Shown one piece after another: positions 29,607 to 38,464 of a stretch of DNA of 64,000 nucleotides. The stretch is taken from contig JACRPQ010000007.1 in assembly GCA_016223135.1 (NCBI GenBank), positions 1 to 64,000 of the forward strand. The letters are read 5' to 3'. The notes under the pieces are model-generated. The model saw only the letters and a list, made by a program, of their open reading frames with translations. It was not told the origin of the DNA and searched no databases. Positions within the stretch are counted from its first letter, which is position 1. Each line of letters starts with the position of its first letter. The position numbers and the translations under genes were made by a program. The stretch comes from Chloroflexota bacterium (GTDB lineage: Bacteria; Chloroflexota; Anaerolineae; Anaerolineales; Villigracilaceae).

Positions 29607-32600
29607 TTACTTCCTCCGCAGGACGAGCAGGGTCAAGTCGTCGGCGAGAGGCGTATCCTGCATAAACTCGAGCAGGGATTTTTCCACAACGTCCATCAGT
29701 TCAGGGGCGGAGGAACAGTGATTGGCTTGGAGCGCCGCCTGCAGGCGGGTTTCGCCGTAGAATTCGCCAGCGGCATTGTATGCCTCTGTCAAGCCGTCGG
29801 TGTAGAAGAGGACGCAATCGCCGTTTCCAAGCGGGATGACGCGCTGCTCGTAGAGCATTCCCTCCGCCGCGCCCAGGGCAACGCCGGTACGCGTAAGGGC
29901 TTCGAGCGAGCCATCGCTTTTTATCCAGAGGGGCGGGTTGTGCCCGGCGTTGACGTAGGTGAGTTCGCCCTTGTTCATGTCCAGCACGGCATAGACGGCG
30001 GTGACGAACATGCCCTGTTTGGTGTCGGGGACGAGCAGTTCGTTGACGCGGCGCAATGCCTCGGCAGGCGAGTCGGTTTCCAGCACGGCAGCGCGGACGA
30101 GGGTGCGGGTGAGCGCCATAAAGAGGGCGGCAGGCACGCCTTTATCGGAAACATCGGCAATGAACAGACCGAGGCGGCGGTTTGGCAGGTCGAACACATC
30201 GTAGAAATCGCCGCCCACCTGCCGGGCGGTCTTCCAGCGCGCGGCAAGTTCCCATTCTTCCAATTCGGGCAGCGATTCGGGCAGGAAGGTCTGTTGAATC
30301 TGGCGCGCCAACTGCACTTCGGTTTCGAGGCGTTCGCGCAGGACCATCTCTTTTTGGAGCATGTCGTTTTGAATGGCAAGCGCCATCTGTTGGGCAATGC
30401 CGGTGATGATTTCGAGGCGGCGGCTGCGAAAGCGCAGCCCGCCCGAGGCTTCTTCAACCAACATGACTCCATACAGCACGCCCTTGACCGCAATTGGCAC
30501 TGCGAAGAGAAACGCGCCGGGATGAGCAAGGTTGACCTCGCGGTTCGGGTCGAGGGAAAGCCAGGCTTCGAGACCTCTCTGATCGCCCGGCTGGCAGGCG
30601 CGTAATTCAAGTTCGCTGCGGCAAGCGTCCAAAAGGGGAAATTCGCCGGCGGCAAAGTTGCGGCTCCAAAACTCGGCGCTCTCCGCTTCGCTCAGACCGT
30701 ATGCCTCTGTGGGAATGAACGCTTCCTCGTTTGAATCCCACAAGTAAAGGACGGCGCGCTCGATGCCCACGAGGATGGGCATGATGCGGATGATGGTGCC
30801 GAGGATTTCACCCAAATCGTTCAGGCTGACAACCGCCTGCGCCACCTGCAATAGGGCGGCGGAGGCGTATGCTTGTTCCTGCGCCGTGTCGTAGAGACGG
30901 GCGTTTTCGATGGCGACGGCGGCATAGCCGGCGAAGGTCATGGTCATGCTCTGCGCTTCGTGACCGTACCGCCCGGGGGTGTGATGAGCCAGCGTAATCA
31001 CGCCGAGGGGTTGATTGCCAATACGCAGCGGCACGGACAGCGCGGAATAATTCGCATCGAAGCCGGCGGCAATCCCGGTCACCCAGGGCGGATCGGTCGG
31101 TTTACGGATGATGGGCGTTTCGGAATACAAAGCGGCGAGCAAATTTTCGTAGGCGTCGGCGTTGTCGTAGAGGGTTTGTTCGAGCAGGTCTTCGTCGCAG
31201 TTGCGGCATGCCGCCAGATACAACTCATCGTTGTCGAACAGCCAGATGGCGGAAATATCCACCGGCAGGTTGCGGTCGAGTTCGTCAAGGACGGCTTCCA
31301 GCACATCGTCCACGCCCACGTTGGCGGAGACCAAGCCCGCCACTTCGCGCAGACTCTCGCCCACCTGCCGCCGCCACTGCTCGGAGCGGTACAGGTCGGC
31401 GTTGTGGATGGCGGTGGCGATGTTATCTGCCACGGCTTCAAAGATGAGACGGTCGTCTTCGGTGAAGGCGTTGACGCGGTCCGATTGAATATCCAGCACG
31501 CCCACAACTTCCTGGTCGTAGAGAAGCGGCACGCACAATTCCGAGCGGGTATTGGCAGGCGGGAACGGCGAGGAACGGTAACGCGGGTCTTTTCTCACGT
31601 CGCCTGCCAGGATGGTCTTCCCTTCGCGCGCCACCCAGGGGATGATGCCCTGCGCGTCGTCAAGCGAAAGGGTGTAGCCTCTCGATTCGTCCGTCCGTTC
31701 TCCGCTCCCCGCCACATAGGCAATCAGGCGGCGGTTTTGATGCACGGTGAACAGATGGACATGCGGATACCCGAATCGCTCGTGAATGAGCGTGGCGACG
31801 TTCTTCATCAGCGTGTGCAGGTCGAGCGATGAACTGACGCTCTTGCTGACTTCCGCAATCAAAGAGAGTTGGTTGGCGCGGCGGCGCAAGTCACTGTAGA
31901 GGCGCGCCCCTTCCACAGCGCGGGCAATCGTATCTGCCAGCGCTTCAAGAACGAGCAGGTCGTTCGGGTGGAAGGCATTCACCCGGTCGCTTTGGACATC
32001 TAGCACGCCCAATACGCGCCCCTCGATTTTCAGGGGGATGACGACCTCGGAACGCGTCTCAGGCAGGGCATCCACAAAGCGATAACGCGCATCCTGCCGA
32101 ACGTCGGTGACGAGGATGCGTTCACCCTGCGCCGCCGCCTGCCCAATCAACCCCTGACCGAGTTCCACATCCAAAGCGACTTTCTTGCGCCTGACCTTGC
32201 GCGAACCTTTGGGCATGGCGCTGGCGCGAAAGCGCAGGGAGGATGAGTTTTCCCGCAGGGTGAAGATGGCGACATAGTAGTAGTGGAAGGTCTGCTGGAT
32301 GAGTTCGGTGACGCGCCGGGCGAGTTCGGTCACGCTGAGGGCGTTGGCAATCTGGGCGCTCACTTCGCGCACGAGATTCAGTTGGTTGAGGCGGAAACGT
32401 TCCACCGCCAGGCGGTGCGAGGCGACCAGCCCCACCGAGACCACGCCGGCAATGCCTTCGAGCAGGTCAAGTTCCCCTTTTTTGAAGGCGGGTCCGTGAG
32501 GGCGGTGGATTTGAATCGCTCCCAGCGGAATCCCATGCTCCTGAAGGGGAATCACGGCTAAGGCGGCGCGTGAACCGCCTTTTGTTCCTGCCGCGGGTTG

Positions 32601-32867
32601 TTTGAGAATGAGTTTTCCCGTCCGCAGGGCGCGTTCCATCGGTTTCGAGGGACGCGGCTGAGCGAAGTCTGTCTGGTCGGAGGTATCGGGCAGGCGCAGG
32701 AGATTTTCCTGAAGCCAGACGGTCACTTCACCCTTGATGAGTTTTGCCACCACTGCCTGGATTTGGGTGCATTGTGCGGCGAGCGAGGTCGAGCCAACAA
32801 TCTGCTCTCCCAGCGCCGCAAGGCTGCCCCAGTCCAAAGGCTGCGGAGAACGAGAAACGGGGGACAT
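29607..32867 (-). CDS. Multi-GAF PP2C (SpoIIE/RsbU-type) phosphatase
   Basis: 1086 residues from the ATG at 32865-32867, with GGAAGG eight bases upstream and the start five bases after the stop of the RsbW-like gene. Five successive GAF-type domains are seen at about 15-155, 178-325, 338-495, 508-665 and 680-840. A short helical linker and a SpoIIE-type PP2C domain (about 870-1086) follow. Metal-binding aspartates are in VGGDFYDVF, IADVSDKG, FYTDGLTEA and LADDLTLLVL. This type dephosphorylates a phospho-STAS antagonist, here probably the protein encoded at 33361-33696. No membrane segment is present, so the inputs are cytosolic ligands. Confidence 0.9.
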   Translation of the reverse strand: MSPVSRSPQPLDWGSLAALGEQIVGSTSLAAQCTQIQAVVAKLIKGEVTVWLQENLLRLPDTSDQTDFAQPRPSKPMERALRTGKLILKQPAAGTKGGSRAALAVIPLQEHGIPLGAIQIHRPHGPAFKKGELDLLEGIAGVVSVGLVASHRLAVERFRLNQLNLVREVSAQIANALSVTELARRVTELIQQTFHYYYVAIFTLRENSSSLRFRASAMPKGSRKVRRKKVALDVELGQGLIGQAAAQGERILVTDVRQDARYRFVDALPETRSEVVIPLKIEGRVLGVLDVQSDRVNAFHPNDLLVLEALADTIARAVEGARLYSDLRRRANQLSLIAEVSKSVSSSLDLHTLMKNVATLIHERFGYPHVHLFTVHQNRRLIAYVAGSGERTDESRGYTLSLDDAQGIIPWVAREGKTILAGDVRKDPRYRSSPFPPANTRSELCVPLLYDQEVVGVLDIQSDRVNAFTEDDRLIFEAVADNIATAIHNADLYRSEQWRRQVGESLREVAGLVSANVGVDDVLEAVLDELDRNLPVDISAIWLFDNDELYLAACRNCDEDLLEQTLYDNADAYENLLAALYSETPIIRKPTDPPWVTGIAAGFDANYSALSVPLRIGNQPLGVITLAHHTPGRYGHEAQSMTMTFAGYAAVAIENARLYDTAQEQAYASAALLQVAQAVVSLNDLGEILGTIIRIMPILVGIERAVLYLWDSNEEAFIPTEAYGLSEAESAEFWSRNFAAGEFPLLDACRSELELRACQPGDQRGLEAWLSLDPNREVNLAHPGAFLFAVPIAVKGVLYGVMLVEEASGGLRFRSRRLEIITGIAQQMALAIQNDMLQKEMVLRERLETEVQLARQIQQTFLPESLPELEEWELAARWKTARQVGGDFYDVFDLPNRRLGLFIADVSDKGVPAALFMALTRTLVRAAVLETDSPAEALRRVNELLVPDTKQGMFVTAVYAVLDMNKGELTYVNAGHNPPLWIKSDGSLEALTRTGVALGAAEGMLYEQRVIPLGNGDCVLFYTDGLTEAYNAAGEFYGETRLQAALQANHCSSAPELMDVVEKSLLEFMQDTPLADDLTLLVLRRK

Positions 32868-32872
32868 GCCGT

Positions 32873-33286
32873 TCACCCCTTCCGTTTGATCATCGTCAGC
32901 GTGTTGCGATTCTTTTCGGGCTCTGCCTTGTAATGGACTTCGTCCATCAGTTTGCGCATGAGGTAGATGCCCAGTCCCCCGATTTTTCGTTCCGAGAGGT
33001 CTGCCGTCAGGTCGGGTGTCGGGATTTCGGAGGGGTCGAACGGTGCGCCGTGATCCACAAGGATGATGGTCATCACGCCGTTTTTGACCTCACAGGAAAC
33101 TTCGAGGGTGCCGTTGCTGATACCGGCATAGGCATGTTCGATGATGTTGGAGGCGGCTTCGTCGGAGGCGAGTTGAATGTTGTAAATTTCCCTCTCGCTG
33201 AAGCCGCCGGCACGCGCCACCTCCCCGACAAACTCGCGGATTTCGTCGAGGAATTCAAATTTGGCGGCAAAACGCATTGTTTTCAT
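32873..33286 (-). CDS. RsbW-like anti-sigma factor kinase
   Basis: 137 residues, a single GHKL ATPase domain of the HATPase_c_2 type. N box SDEAASNIIEHAY (about residue 41), G1 DHGAPFDP (about 79) and G2 GGLGIYLMRKLMDEV (about 103). Such proteins bind a sigma factor or other partner and inactivate the STAS antagonist by phosphorylation. It lies between the phosphatase (five bases) and the STAS gene (74 bases) on the same strand. The partner sigma factor is not identified; the two sigma genes in this window are far away. Confidence 0.9.
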   Translation of the reverse strand: MKTMRFAAKFEFLDEIREFVGEVARAGGFSEREIYNIQLASDEAASNIIEHAYAGISNGTLEVSCEVKNGVMTIILVDHGAPFDPSEIPTPDLTADLSERKIGGLGIYLMRKLMDEVHYKAEPEKNRNTLTMIKRKG

Positions 33287-33360
33287 GAAATAGAGGAAAT
33301 GCCGCGCCAGTGATGATCAACTGACAGCGGCATCCTGGCCGGGCTACGCCCGCTGCGCAG

Positions 33361-33696
33361 TTAGAAATGCCCCACTGCGGTCAGGGTGTCGTCGAAGGTT
33401 TTGAATAACTCGGTGAAGCCTGCCAATTCAAGCGCTTCGCGAATGCGTTCCGGCACGTTCGCCAGCACCACTTCGCCGCGGTTGTATTTTTTGCAGTTAC
33501 GCTGCGCCGCCAGCAGGGCGCGAAAACCGGCGCTGGACATGTATTCCAGGTCTTTCATATCAATGACCAGTTTGTATTTTCCGCCTTCGTTGGCGGCTTC
33601 GAGAGCCTGCGCCAGTTGAGGAGCGGTGGCGCTGTCCACACGGCCCTTGATCGTAATCAGATCACAATGCTTGAATTCCTGAACGGTAATTTCCAT
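33361..33696 (-). CDS. STAS anti-sigma factor antagonist (RsbV-like)
   Basis: 111 residues. The STAS fold is recognised by VIDMKDLEYMSSAGFRALLAA, where the Ser in MSSAG (54 or 55) is the phosphorylation site used by RsbW-type kinases. GGAGG precedes the ATG. First gene of the partner-switching set. It is divergent from the histidine kinase gene with about 120 bases between the starts. Confidence 0.93.
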   Translation of the reverse strand: MEITVQEFKHCDLITIKGRVDSATAPQLAQALEAANEGGKYKLVIDMKDLEYMSSAGFRALLAAQRNCKKYNRGEVVLANVPERIREALELAGFTELFKTFDDTLTAVGHF

Positions 33697-33805
33697 TGGG
33701 CATCCTCCGAGTTTGATTTGGCAAGACTGTCAGGCAAGGCATTATAACATGAGACATCACAGCATTTCTCCCTGCCTGGCAGAGCAATGCTATACTTGAA
33801 CACAG

Positions 33806-33811
33806 TAGAAT
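33806..33811 (+). promoter_or_regulatory. -10 hexamer of the histidine kinase gene, leaderless arrangement
   Basis: TAGAAT lies seven bases before the ATG at 33819. No Shine-Dalgarno is present. An alternative TATACT at 33791-33796 would give a leader of about 15 bases. Confidence 0.45.
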
Positions 33812-33818
33812 CGCGTTC

Positions 33819-35999
33819 ATGTATCGATTCTTTCAACTGCCCGATTTTGGCTCCGACGAGCGCAACGCCAGCGCGCGGCTGATTTTCTCCCTTGCCATTA
33901 GCATGGGGTTGATGAGTGTGCTATTGGCGGCAGCGGTATGGATTGCCATGCCCGCACTGCTTCCCCGCGCGCTGATGATTGCCGGCGCCATCATGCTCGC
34001 CTGCGCCGTCAGCGTTACGCTGATTTGCCGCGGAGGGATTCGGGCGGCTGGTGTTCTGCTGGTCTTTGTTCTATGGGCTGCCATCACGGCAGGCGCTGTC
34101 ACTGCCGGTGGGATTGGCGCACCGGTTGTCATTGGTTATGTCGTCGTCATCATGATGGGCGGGCTGCTGTGGAAAGACCCTCAGCGGATGCTCATCACCG
34201 TCTTCTGCATTCTGACCGCTGCCGCGATTGCCCTCGCCCAGCAAGGCAGCCTCCTGCCGCCGCCCATTGAATATCCGCCGGCGGCGCGCTTCGGTGTGTA
34301 TCTCTTCTTTTTTATCATCGCCGCCATCATCCAGAGGGTCAGCGCACTGAATGCCAGCGAACTAATCAAAAAGGTGCAAAGCAGCGAAATCCGCTATCGT
34401 TCCCTGCTCGAAAACATCCCCGTCACCACGTACCTCAGCGGTATGGAACTTGAATCGCCCTTCCAATACATCAGCCCGCAAATCGAAAACTTGCTCGGCT
34501 ACCCCCGCGCCAATTTCACCCTCGACCCCTTGTTCTGGACGAAAATCCTGCATCCCGACGATGCCGAGCGGGTGCTCGAACAAAGCCGCCGTTCTGCCCA
34601 AACGCTCGAACCGTTTGCCATGGAATATCGTGTGATTGCCAAAGACGGGCGGACGGTCTGGCTGAAAGACGAATCGGTGCTGGTGCGCGACGAAAACGGG
34701 ACGCCATCCTACTGGCTGGGCGTTTGGACGGACATCACCAACCTCAAAAAAGCGGAAGAAGAACAAACCGAACTCATCAACCGCCTGACCCGCCGCACCC
34801 TCCACCTCCAAACAGCCGCAGATGTGGCGCGCGCCGCCACCTCCATTCTGGACATCGAAGCATTGCTCTCGCAAACAGCGGACCTCATCCAGACACACTT
34901 TGAATGCTACTACGTGGGCGTGTTTTTGGTGGACGAAACCGGCGAGTGGGCAGTCCTGCGCGCCGCAACGGGTGAAATTGGCAAACAGATGATTAACATG
35001 GGACACCGCCTCAAAGTGGAAGCCTCCTCCATGATTGGCTGGAGCATCACGCACCGACAAGCCCGCATCGCCCTGGACGTGGGAGCGGATGCTGTCCGAC
35101 TTGCCAATCCCTCCCTCCCCCTCACCCGCTCCGAAATTGCCCTCCCGCTCAGCGCGCACGGCAAGGTCATCGGCGCCATGACCATTCAATCCGAAAAACC
35201 ATCCGCCTTTTCGCGTGTGGACGTGACCGCCCTGCAGGCAATGGCAGACCTGGTCGCCAACGCCATCGAAAATGCCCGCCTCTTCACCGAGCGCGGACTG
35301 CTCAACAAAGAGTTGGAACTGCAAAACGAGGAATTGGAACGCTTCACCTACACCGTTTCTCACGACCTGCGCTCTCCGCTGGTCACCATTCGCGGCTTTC
35401 TGGGCTACCTGCGGCAGGATGTTATCTCCGGCAACATGAAGCGTTTCAATGAAGACCTGACACGCATTGCCAACGCAGTGGACAAGATGCAAACGCTTCT
35501 TAACGAGCTGCTCGCACTTTCACGAGTCGGGCGCATCGCCAACCCGCCGGAAAGCGTCCCGTTCGACGCCATCGTTTGGGAGGCGTTGAATCTGCTGTCC
35601 GGTCCGCTCGATGCGGCAAAGACAAGGGTGAAGGTCGCGGCGGAGTTCCCCACTGTCCGCGTGGACCGCCTCCGCATCGTGGAGGTCATCCAAAATCTGG
35701 TGAGTAACGCCGCCAAATTCATGGGCGATCAGGCGGAGCCGTCCATCGAAATCGGCGCGCACGGAACAGACAGCGACGGTAAACCCATTTTCTACATCCG
35801 CGATAACGGCATCGGCATCGAGCCGCAATACCACGAGCGCATCTTCGGCTTGTTCAACCGCCTCGATCCCAGCATCGAGGGGACGGGTATCGGGTTAACA
35901 CTGGTCAAACGCATCATCGAGACGCACGGGGGGCGCATCTGGGTCGAATCGGAGCGCGGCAAAGGCGCAACATTTTTCTTTACGCTTCCGCCTGCATAA
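33819..35999 (+). CDS. Membrane PAS-GAF sensor histidine kinase
   Basis: 726 residues. About five to six transmembrane helices (20-175), a PAS domain (about 190-312), a GAF domain (about 330-490) and a HisKA/HATPase core. Phospho-acceptor His515 lies in YTVSHDLRSPL, the N box in QNLVSNAAKF (625-634), G1 in DNGIGIEP (662-669) and G2 in GTGIGLTLVKRI (688-699). The FTYTVSHDLRSPL form is typical of phytochrome- and NtrY-like kinases that signal to single-domain regulators. The response regulator 77 bases downstream is the likely partner. Confidence 0.92.
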   Translation: MYRFFQLPDFGSDERNASARLIFSLAISMGLMSVLLAAAVWIAMPALLPRALMIAGAIMLACAVSVTLICRGGIRAAGVLLVFVLWAAITAGAVTAGGIGAPVVIGYVVVIMMGGLLWKDPQRMLITVFCILTAAAIALAQQGSLLPPPIEYPPAARFGVYLFFFIIAAIIQRVSALNASELIKKVQSSEIRYRSLLENIPVTTYLSGMELESPFQYISPQIENLLGYPRANFTLDPLFWTKILHPDDAERVLEQSRRSAQTLEPFAMEYRVIAKDGRTVWLKDESVLVRDENGTPSYWLGVWTDITNLKKAEEEQTELINRLTRRTLHLQTAADVARAATSILDIEALLSQTADLIQTHFECYYVGVFLVDETGEWAVLRAATGEIGKQMINMGHRLKVEASSMIGWSITHRQARIALDVGADAVRLANPSLPLTRSEIALPLSAHGKVIGAMTIQSEKPSAFSRVDVTALQAMADLVANAIENARLFTERGLLNKELELQNEELERFTYTVSHDLRSPLVTIRGFLGYLRQDVISGNMKRFNEDLTRIANAVDKMQTLLNELLALSRVGRIANPPESVPFDAIVWEALNLLSGPLDAAKTRVKVAAEFPTVRVDRLRIVEVIQNLVSNAAKFMGDQAEPSIEIGAHGTDSDGKPIFYIRDNGIGIEPQYHERIFGLFNRLDPSIEGTGIGLTLVKRIIETHGGRIWVESERGKGATFFFTLPPA

Positions 36000-36076
36000 A
36001 ATTGTAACCTTACAGTCATGCCGGCGGTCATAAAAGCAGTTAGAATTGCAGCCACATCCCCCACAAGGAGAACATC

Positions 36077-36526
36077 ATGATTGGAGAGCCAATCCTCGTC
36101 ATGCTCGTCGAAGACAACATGGACCATGCCGAATTGGTCATTCGCACAATGGAAGAACACCGCATTGCCAATCGGGTACGTCATTTTCTCGACGGGCAGT
36201 CGGCGCTGGATTACCTCTTCCGCCGCGAAGAATTTGCCGACCCCCAAAAAAGCCCCCGTCCGCACGTCATTCTCCTTGACCTGCGCCTGCCGCGCGTGGA
36301 CGGTATTGATGTGTTGAAAGCCGTCAAAGAATCCGACGAGTTGAAATCCATCCCGGTGGTGGTGCTGACAACCTCCGAGGCAGAGAAGGATGTGGCGCGG
36401 GCATACTATAACCACGCCAACAGTTATCTGGTCAAACCGGTGGGATTCGAGGAATTCAAAAAAATGATGGACGACCTCGGGTTTTACTGGCTGGGCTGGA
36501 ATACCAACCCCCATCTCCCTGATTGA
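36077..36526 (+). CDS. Single-domain response regulator
   Basis: 149 residues, receiver domain only. Phospho-acceptor Asp68 in LLDLRLPRVDG, acidic pocket VEDN (11-14), Thr98/99 in VLTTS and Lys120 in YLVKP. This form (RcpA/Rcp1-like, with LEDN/VEDN and a short extra loop at 50-60) usually works with phytochrome-type kinases and has no output domain, so signalling is by protein contact. AAGGAG precedes the ATG. It follows the histidine kinase gene. Confidence 0.93.
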   Translation: MIGEPILVMLVEDNMDHAELVIRTMEEHRIANRVRHFLDGQSALDYLFRREEFADPQKSPRPHVILLDLRLPRVDGIDVLKAVKESDELKSIPVVVLTTSEAEKDVARAYYNHANSYLVKPVGFEEFKKMMDDLGFYWLGWNTNPHLPD

Positions 36527-36571
36527 AATTTTCGTCCCCATACTTTGCAATCGCGGTATCTGCCATGCCCG

Positions 36572-36816
36572 CACGGACGTGAACCCTTCGGCAGGGCTTC
36601 GATAAACTCAGCCCGGCGGCTCAGGGCAGGCGTCCGTGCTATTCGTACAAAGTCCCGCCAAGGCGGGACTAGTCCGCTTGAGCGGACTTGGCAGGAATAG
36701 CACGGGGGTTAATCCCCGTGCGGCGTCAACAGCAGGGGATTGTCAGGTTAAATTGTTAACTCATGTTACGCGGTAGCGCGAGATTCTTGCCCTGAGCCTG
36801 TCGAAGGGTATCTCGC
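36572..36816. repeat. Cluster of nested palindromes in a gene-free stretch
   Basis: The gap 36527-37080 has no supported gene. It contains GCACGGACG/CGTCCGTGC around a TTCGATAAACTCAG word, AGTCCCGCC-aa-GGCGGGACT (36652-36670), AGTCCGCT-tg-AGCGGACT, GCACGGGG-gttaa-TCCCCGTGC (36700-36721) and CGCGAGAT...ATCTCGCG (36778-36816), which encloses CCCTGAGCCTGTCGAAGGG (36790-36808). The last is the same family as the copy inside thrC. Confidence 0.75.
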
Positions 36817-37080
36817 GTTTTTGGGCGACATAACCCGCCCTACGAAGAAATTGCGTAAGGTGAGTTGTTAATCTGCAAAATGCCGCTCTGCGTCTAAATG
36901 GAGGATTGCTGTCACCCCCTTTGTAAAGTTGACACTCCTCCCCGCATCGGGTATCCTTGCCTGCGTCCGGGCGGGTCCGGCGCGGCAGAGCCTGTCGAAC
37001 CCCGCCAGGGTCGAAAGACAGCAACGGTAAGGCGGTGTTTCTGGGTGCCGCCGGTCACCCGTCCGGACATTTTTCCCCTC

Positions 37081-37431
37081 ATGAAAACATTTCGCTGGTT
37101 TTCCATTTTGCTTGTCTTCCTGCTTGGCGCCGGCGCAGGGCTGGGCTATGGCTGGTTCATCGAACCGGTGGAATACTTCGACCTGCCCCCCGAAACTCTC
37201 CGCGCAGATTACAAAACCGACTACGTCCTGATGACCGCCGAGGCATACCGCCTCGAACAGGACCCCGCAACTGCCGCCCGCCGCCTGGCAATTTTTGGCG
37301 CCCAGCCGCCTTATGCCATCGCCGCCGAAGCGCTGGACTACGCCCGCGCCAACGGCTTCGCCGACGCCGACATTTCCCTCCTGCAAGAACTCGTCACTGC
37401 CATGCAAGCCTGGAGCGGGATAAGTCAATGA
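37081..37431 (+). CDS. Small membrane-anchored protein, paralogue of next gene
   Basis: 116 residues. One N-terminal hydrophobic helix (about 5-25, FSILLVFLLGAGAGLGYGW) is followed by a soluble helical part with LPPETLRADYKTDYVLMTAEAY and YAIAAEALDYARANGFADADI. The second gene repeats the same plan (GAGLGYAW, LLRADFKDQYRSAIAAAYA, GDFADADR), so the two arose by duplication. No function is recognised. An ATGA overlap with the next gene suggests coupled translation. There is no Shine-Dalgarno. Confidence 0.7.
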   Translation: MKTFRWFSILLVFLLGAGAGLGYGWFIEPVEYFDLPPETLRADYKTDYVLMTAEAYRLEQDPATAARRLAIFGAQPPYAIAAEALDYARANGFADADISLLQELVTAMQAWSGISQ

Positions 37432-38285
37432 GCCGCACTTGGTATTTTTTGGGAATTGCCTTCGCGCTTCTTCTTGGACTGGGGGCTGGTCTTGGCTACG
37501 CCTGGGTCGTCTCTCCCCGCCCCCTGAACAACGCCTCCCCTGCTCTCCTGCGCGCCGACTTCAAAGACCAGTACCGCTCCGCCATTGCCGCCGCGTATGC
37601 CGCCACCGGCAACCTGCCGCGCGCCCAGGCAAGGCTTTCGCTCCTCGGCGATGAAAACCCCGTCGAAGCATTGAACGCGCAAGCTCAGCGCAGCATTGCC
37701 CGCGGCGATTTTGCCGACGCCGACCGGCTCGCCGCTCTTGCCTTTGCCATGCAGGCGGGTGCGCCTGTCACTCCAGCGGGCGTCGCAATCGAAACATCAG
37801 AGCCGCCCCCTCCTGTTGCTCCCTCCCCCACAGAACTTAGTTTCGTCCTCACCGAAACGCCGGAAGCGCTCGAAACCGCTCCGCCTGCAACCCCGCTGCT
37901 CATACCCACTGTCCCTCCCCGCCCCACACGGACTCCGCCTCCCACGCCCGGGGCGCCCTTCCGCCTCGTTGGACAGGATACCGTTTGCGATCCGAACCTG
38001 CCGGAAGGACTGCTTCAAATCATCGTCTTCAACGCCAGCCGCAGACAAATGCCCGGCGTCAAAATTATCGTCACATGGGATACGGGCGGCGAGGAAATTT
38101 TCACCGGCTTCAAACCCGAATTGGGCAACGGCTACGCGGACTTTTTGATGACAGCCGGCGTTTCGCACGCCGTACAACTTGCGCTGGGAAGCGAGATTGC
38201 CACCGGTCTCATCCCGCCCACATGCCGCACTGCCAGCGGGGAGACTTACCTCGGCGGCTACAAACTCACCTTTCAACAGCCATAA
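37428..38285 (+). CDS. Membrane-anchored protein with Pro/Thr linker and beta domain
   Basis: 285 residues. It has an N-terminal helix (about 6-27), a helical region homologous to the preceding gene (35-105), a Pro/Thr/Ser-rich linker (about 115-185) and a C-terminal domain of about 100 residues with LLQIIVFNASRRQMPGVKIIVTWDTGGEEIFTGF, probably an Ig-like beta sandwich outside the cytoplasm. The start overlaps the stop of the upstream gene (ATGA). It may bind a cell-surface ligand or polymer. The function is unknown. Confidence 0.75.
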   Translation: MSRTWYFLGIAFALLLGLGAGLGYAWVVSPRPLNNASPALLRADFKDQYRSAIAAAYAATGNLPRAQARLSLLGDENPVEALNAQAQRSIARGDFADADRLAALAFAMQAGAPVTPAGVAIETSEPPPPVAPSPTELSFVLTETPEALETAPPATPLLIPTVPPRPTRTPPPTPGAPFRLVGQDTVCDPNLPEGLLQIIVFNASRRQMPGVKIIVTWDTGGEEIFTGFKPELGNGYADFLMTAGVSHAVQLALGSEIATGLIPPTCRTASGETYLGGYKLTFQQP

Positions 38286-38315
38286 AAAATACTAGCCACC
38301 CGACACTTTTGTTTT

Positions 38316-38388
38316 GGGACGCAGATGAACACTGATTTAAGTTGTTTTTTTTTTTTTTTTTGCGTTTATCTGCGTTTTTCAGCGTCCC
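38316..38388. repeat. Imperfect inverted repeat with a 17-T run
   Basis: GGGACGCAGAT...TTATCTGCG...GCGTCCC flanks a homopolymer of 17 T (38345-38361). It lies in the 179-base gap between two convergent genes and may also serve as a terminator. Confidence 0.5.
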
Positions 38389-38464
38389 ATTTGAAACTGG
38401 CAGGTCGCTAGAAAAAAATATCCCCTCGCCCAATACGGGAGAGGGGATAAGATGGAAAAGTGAT

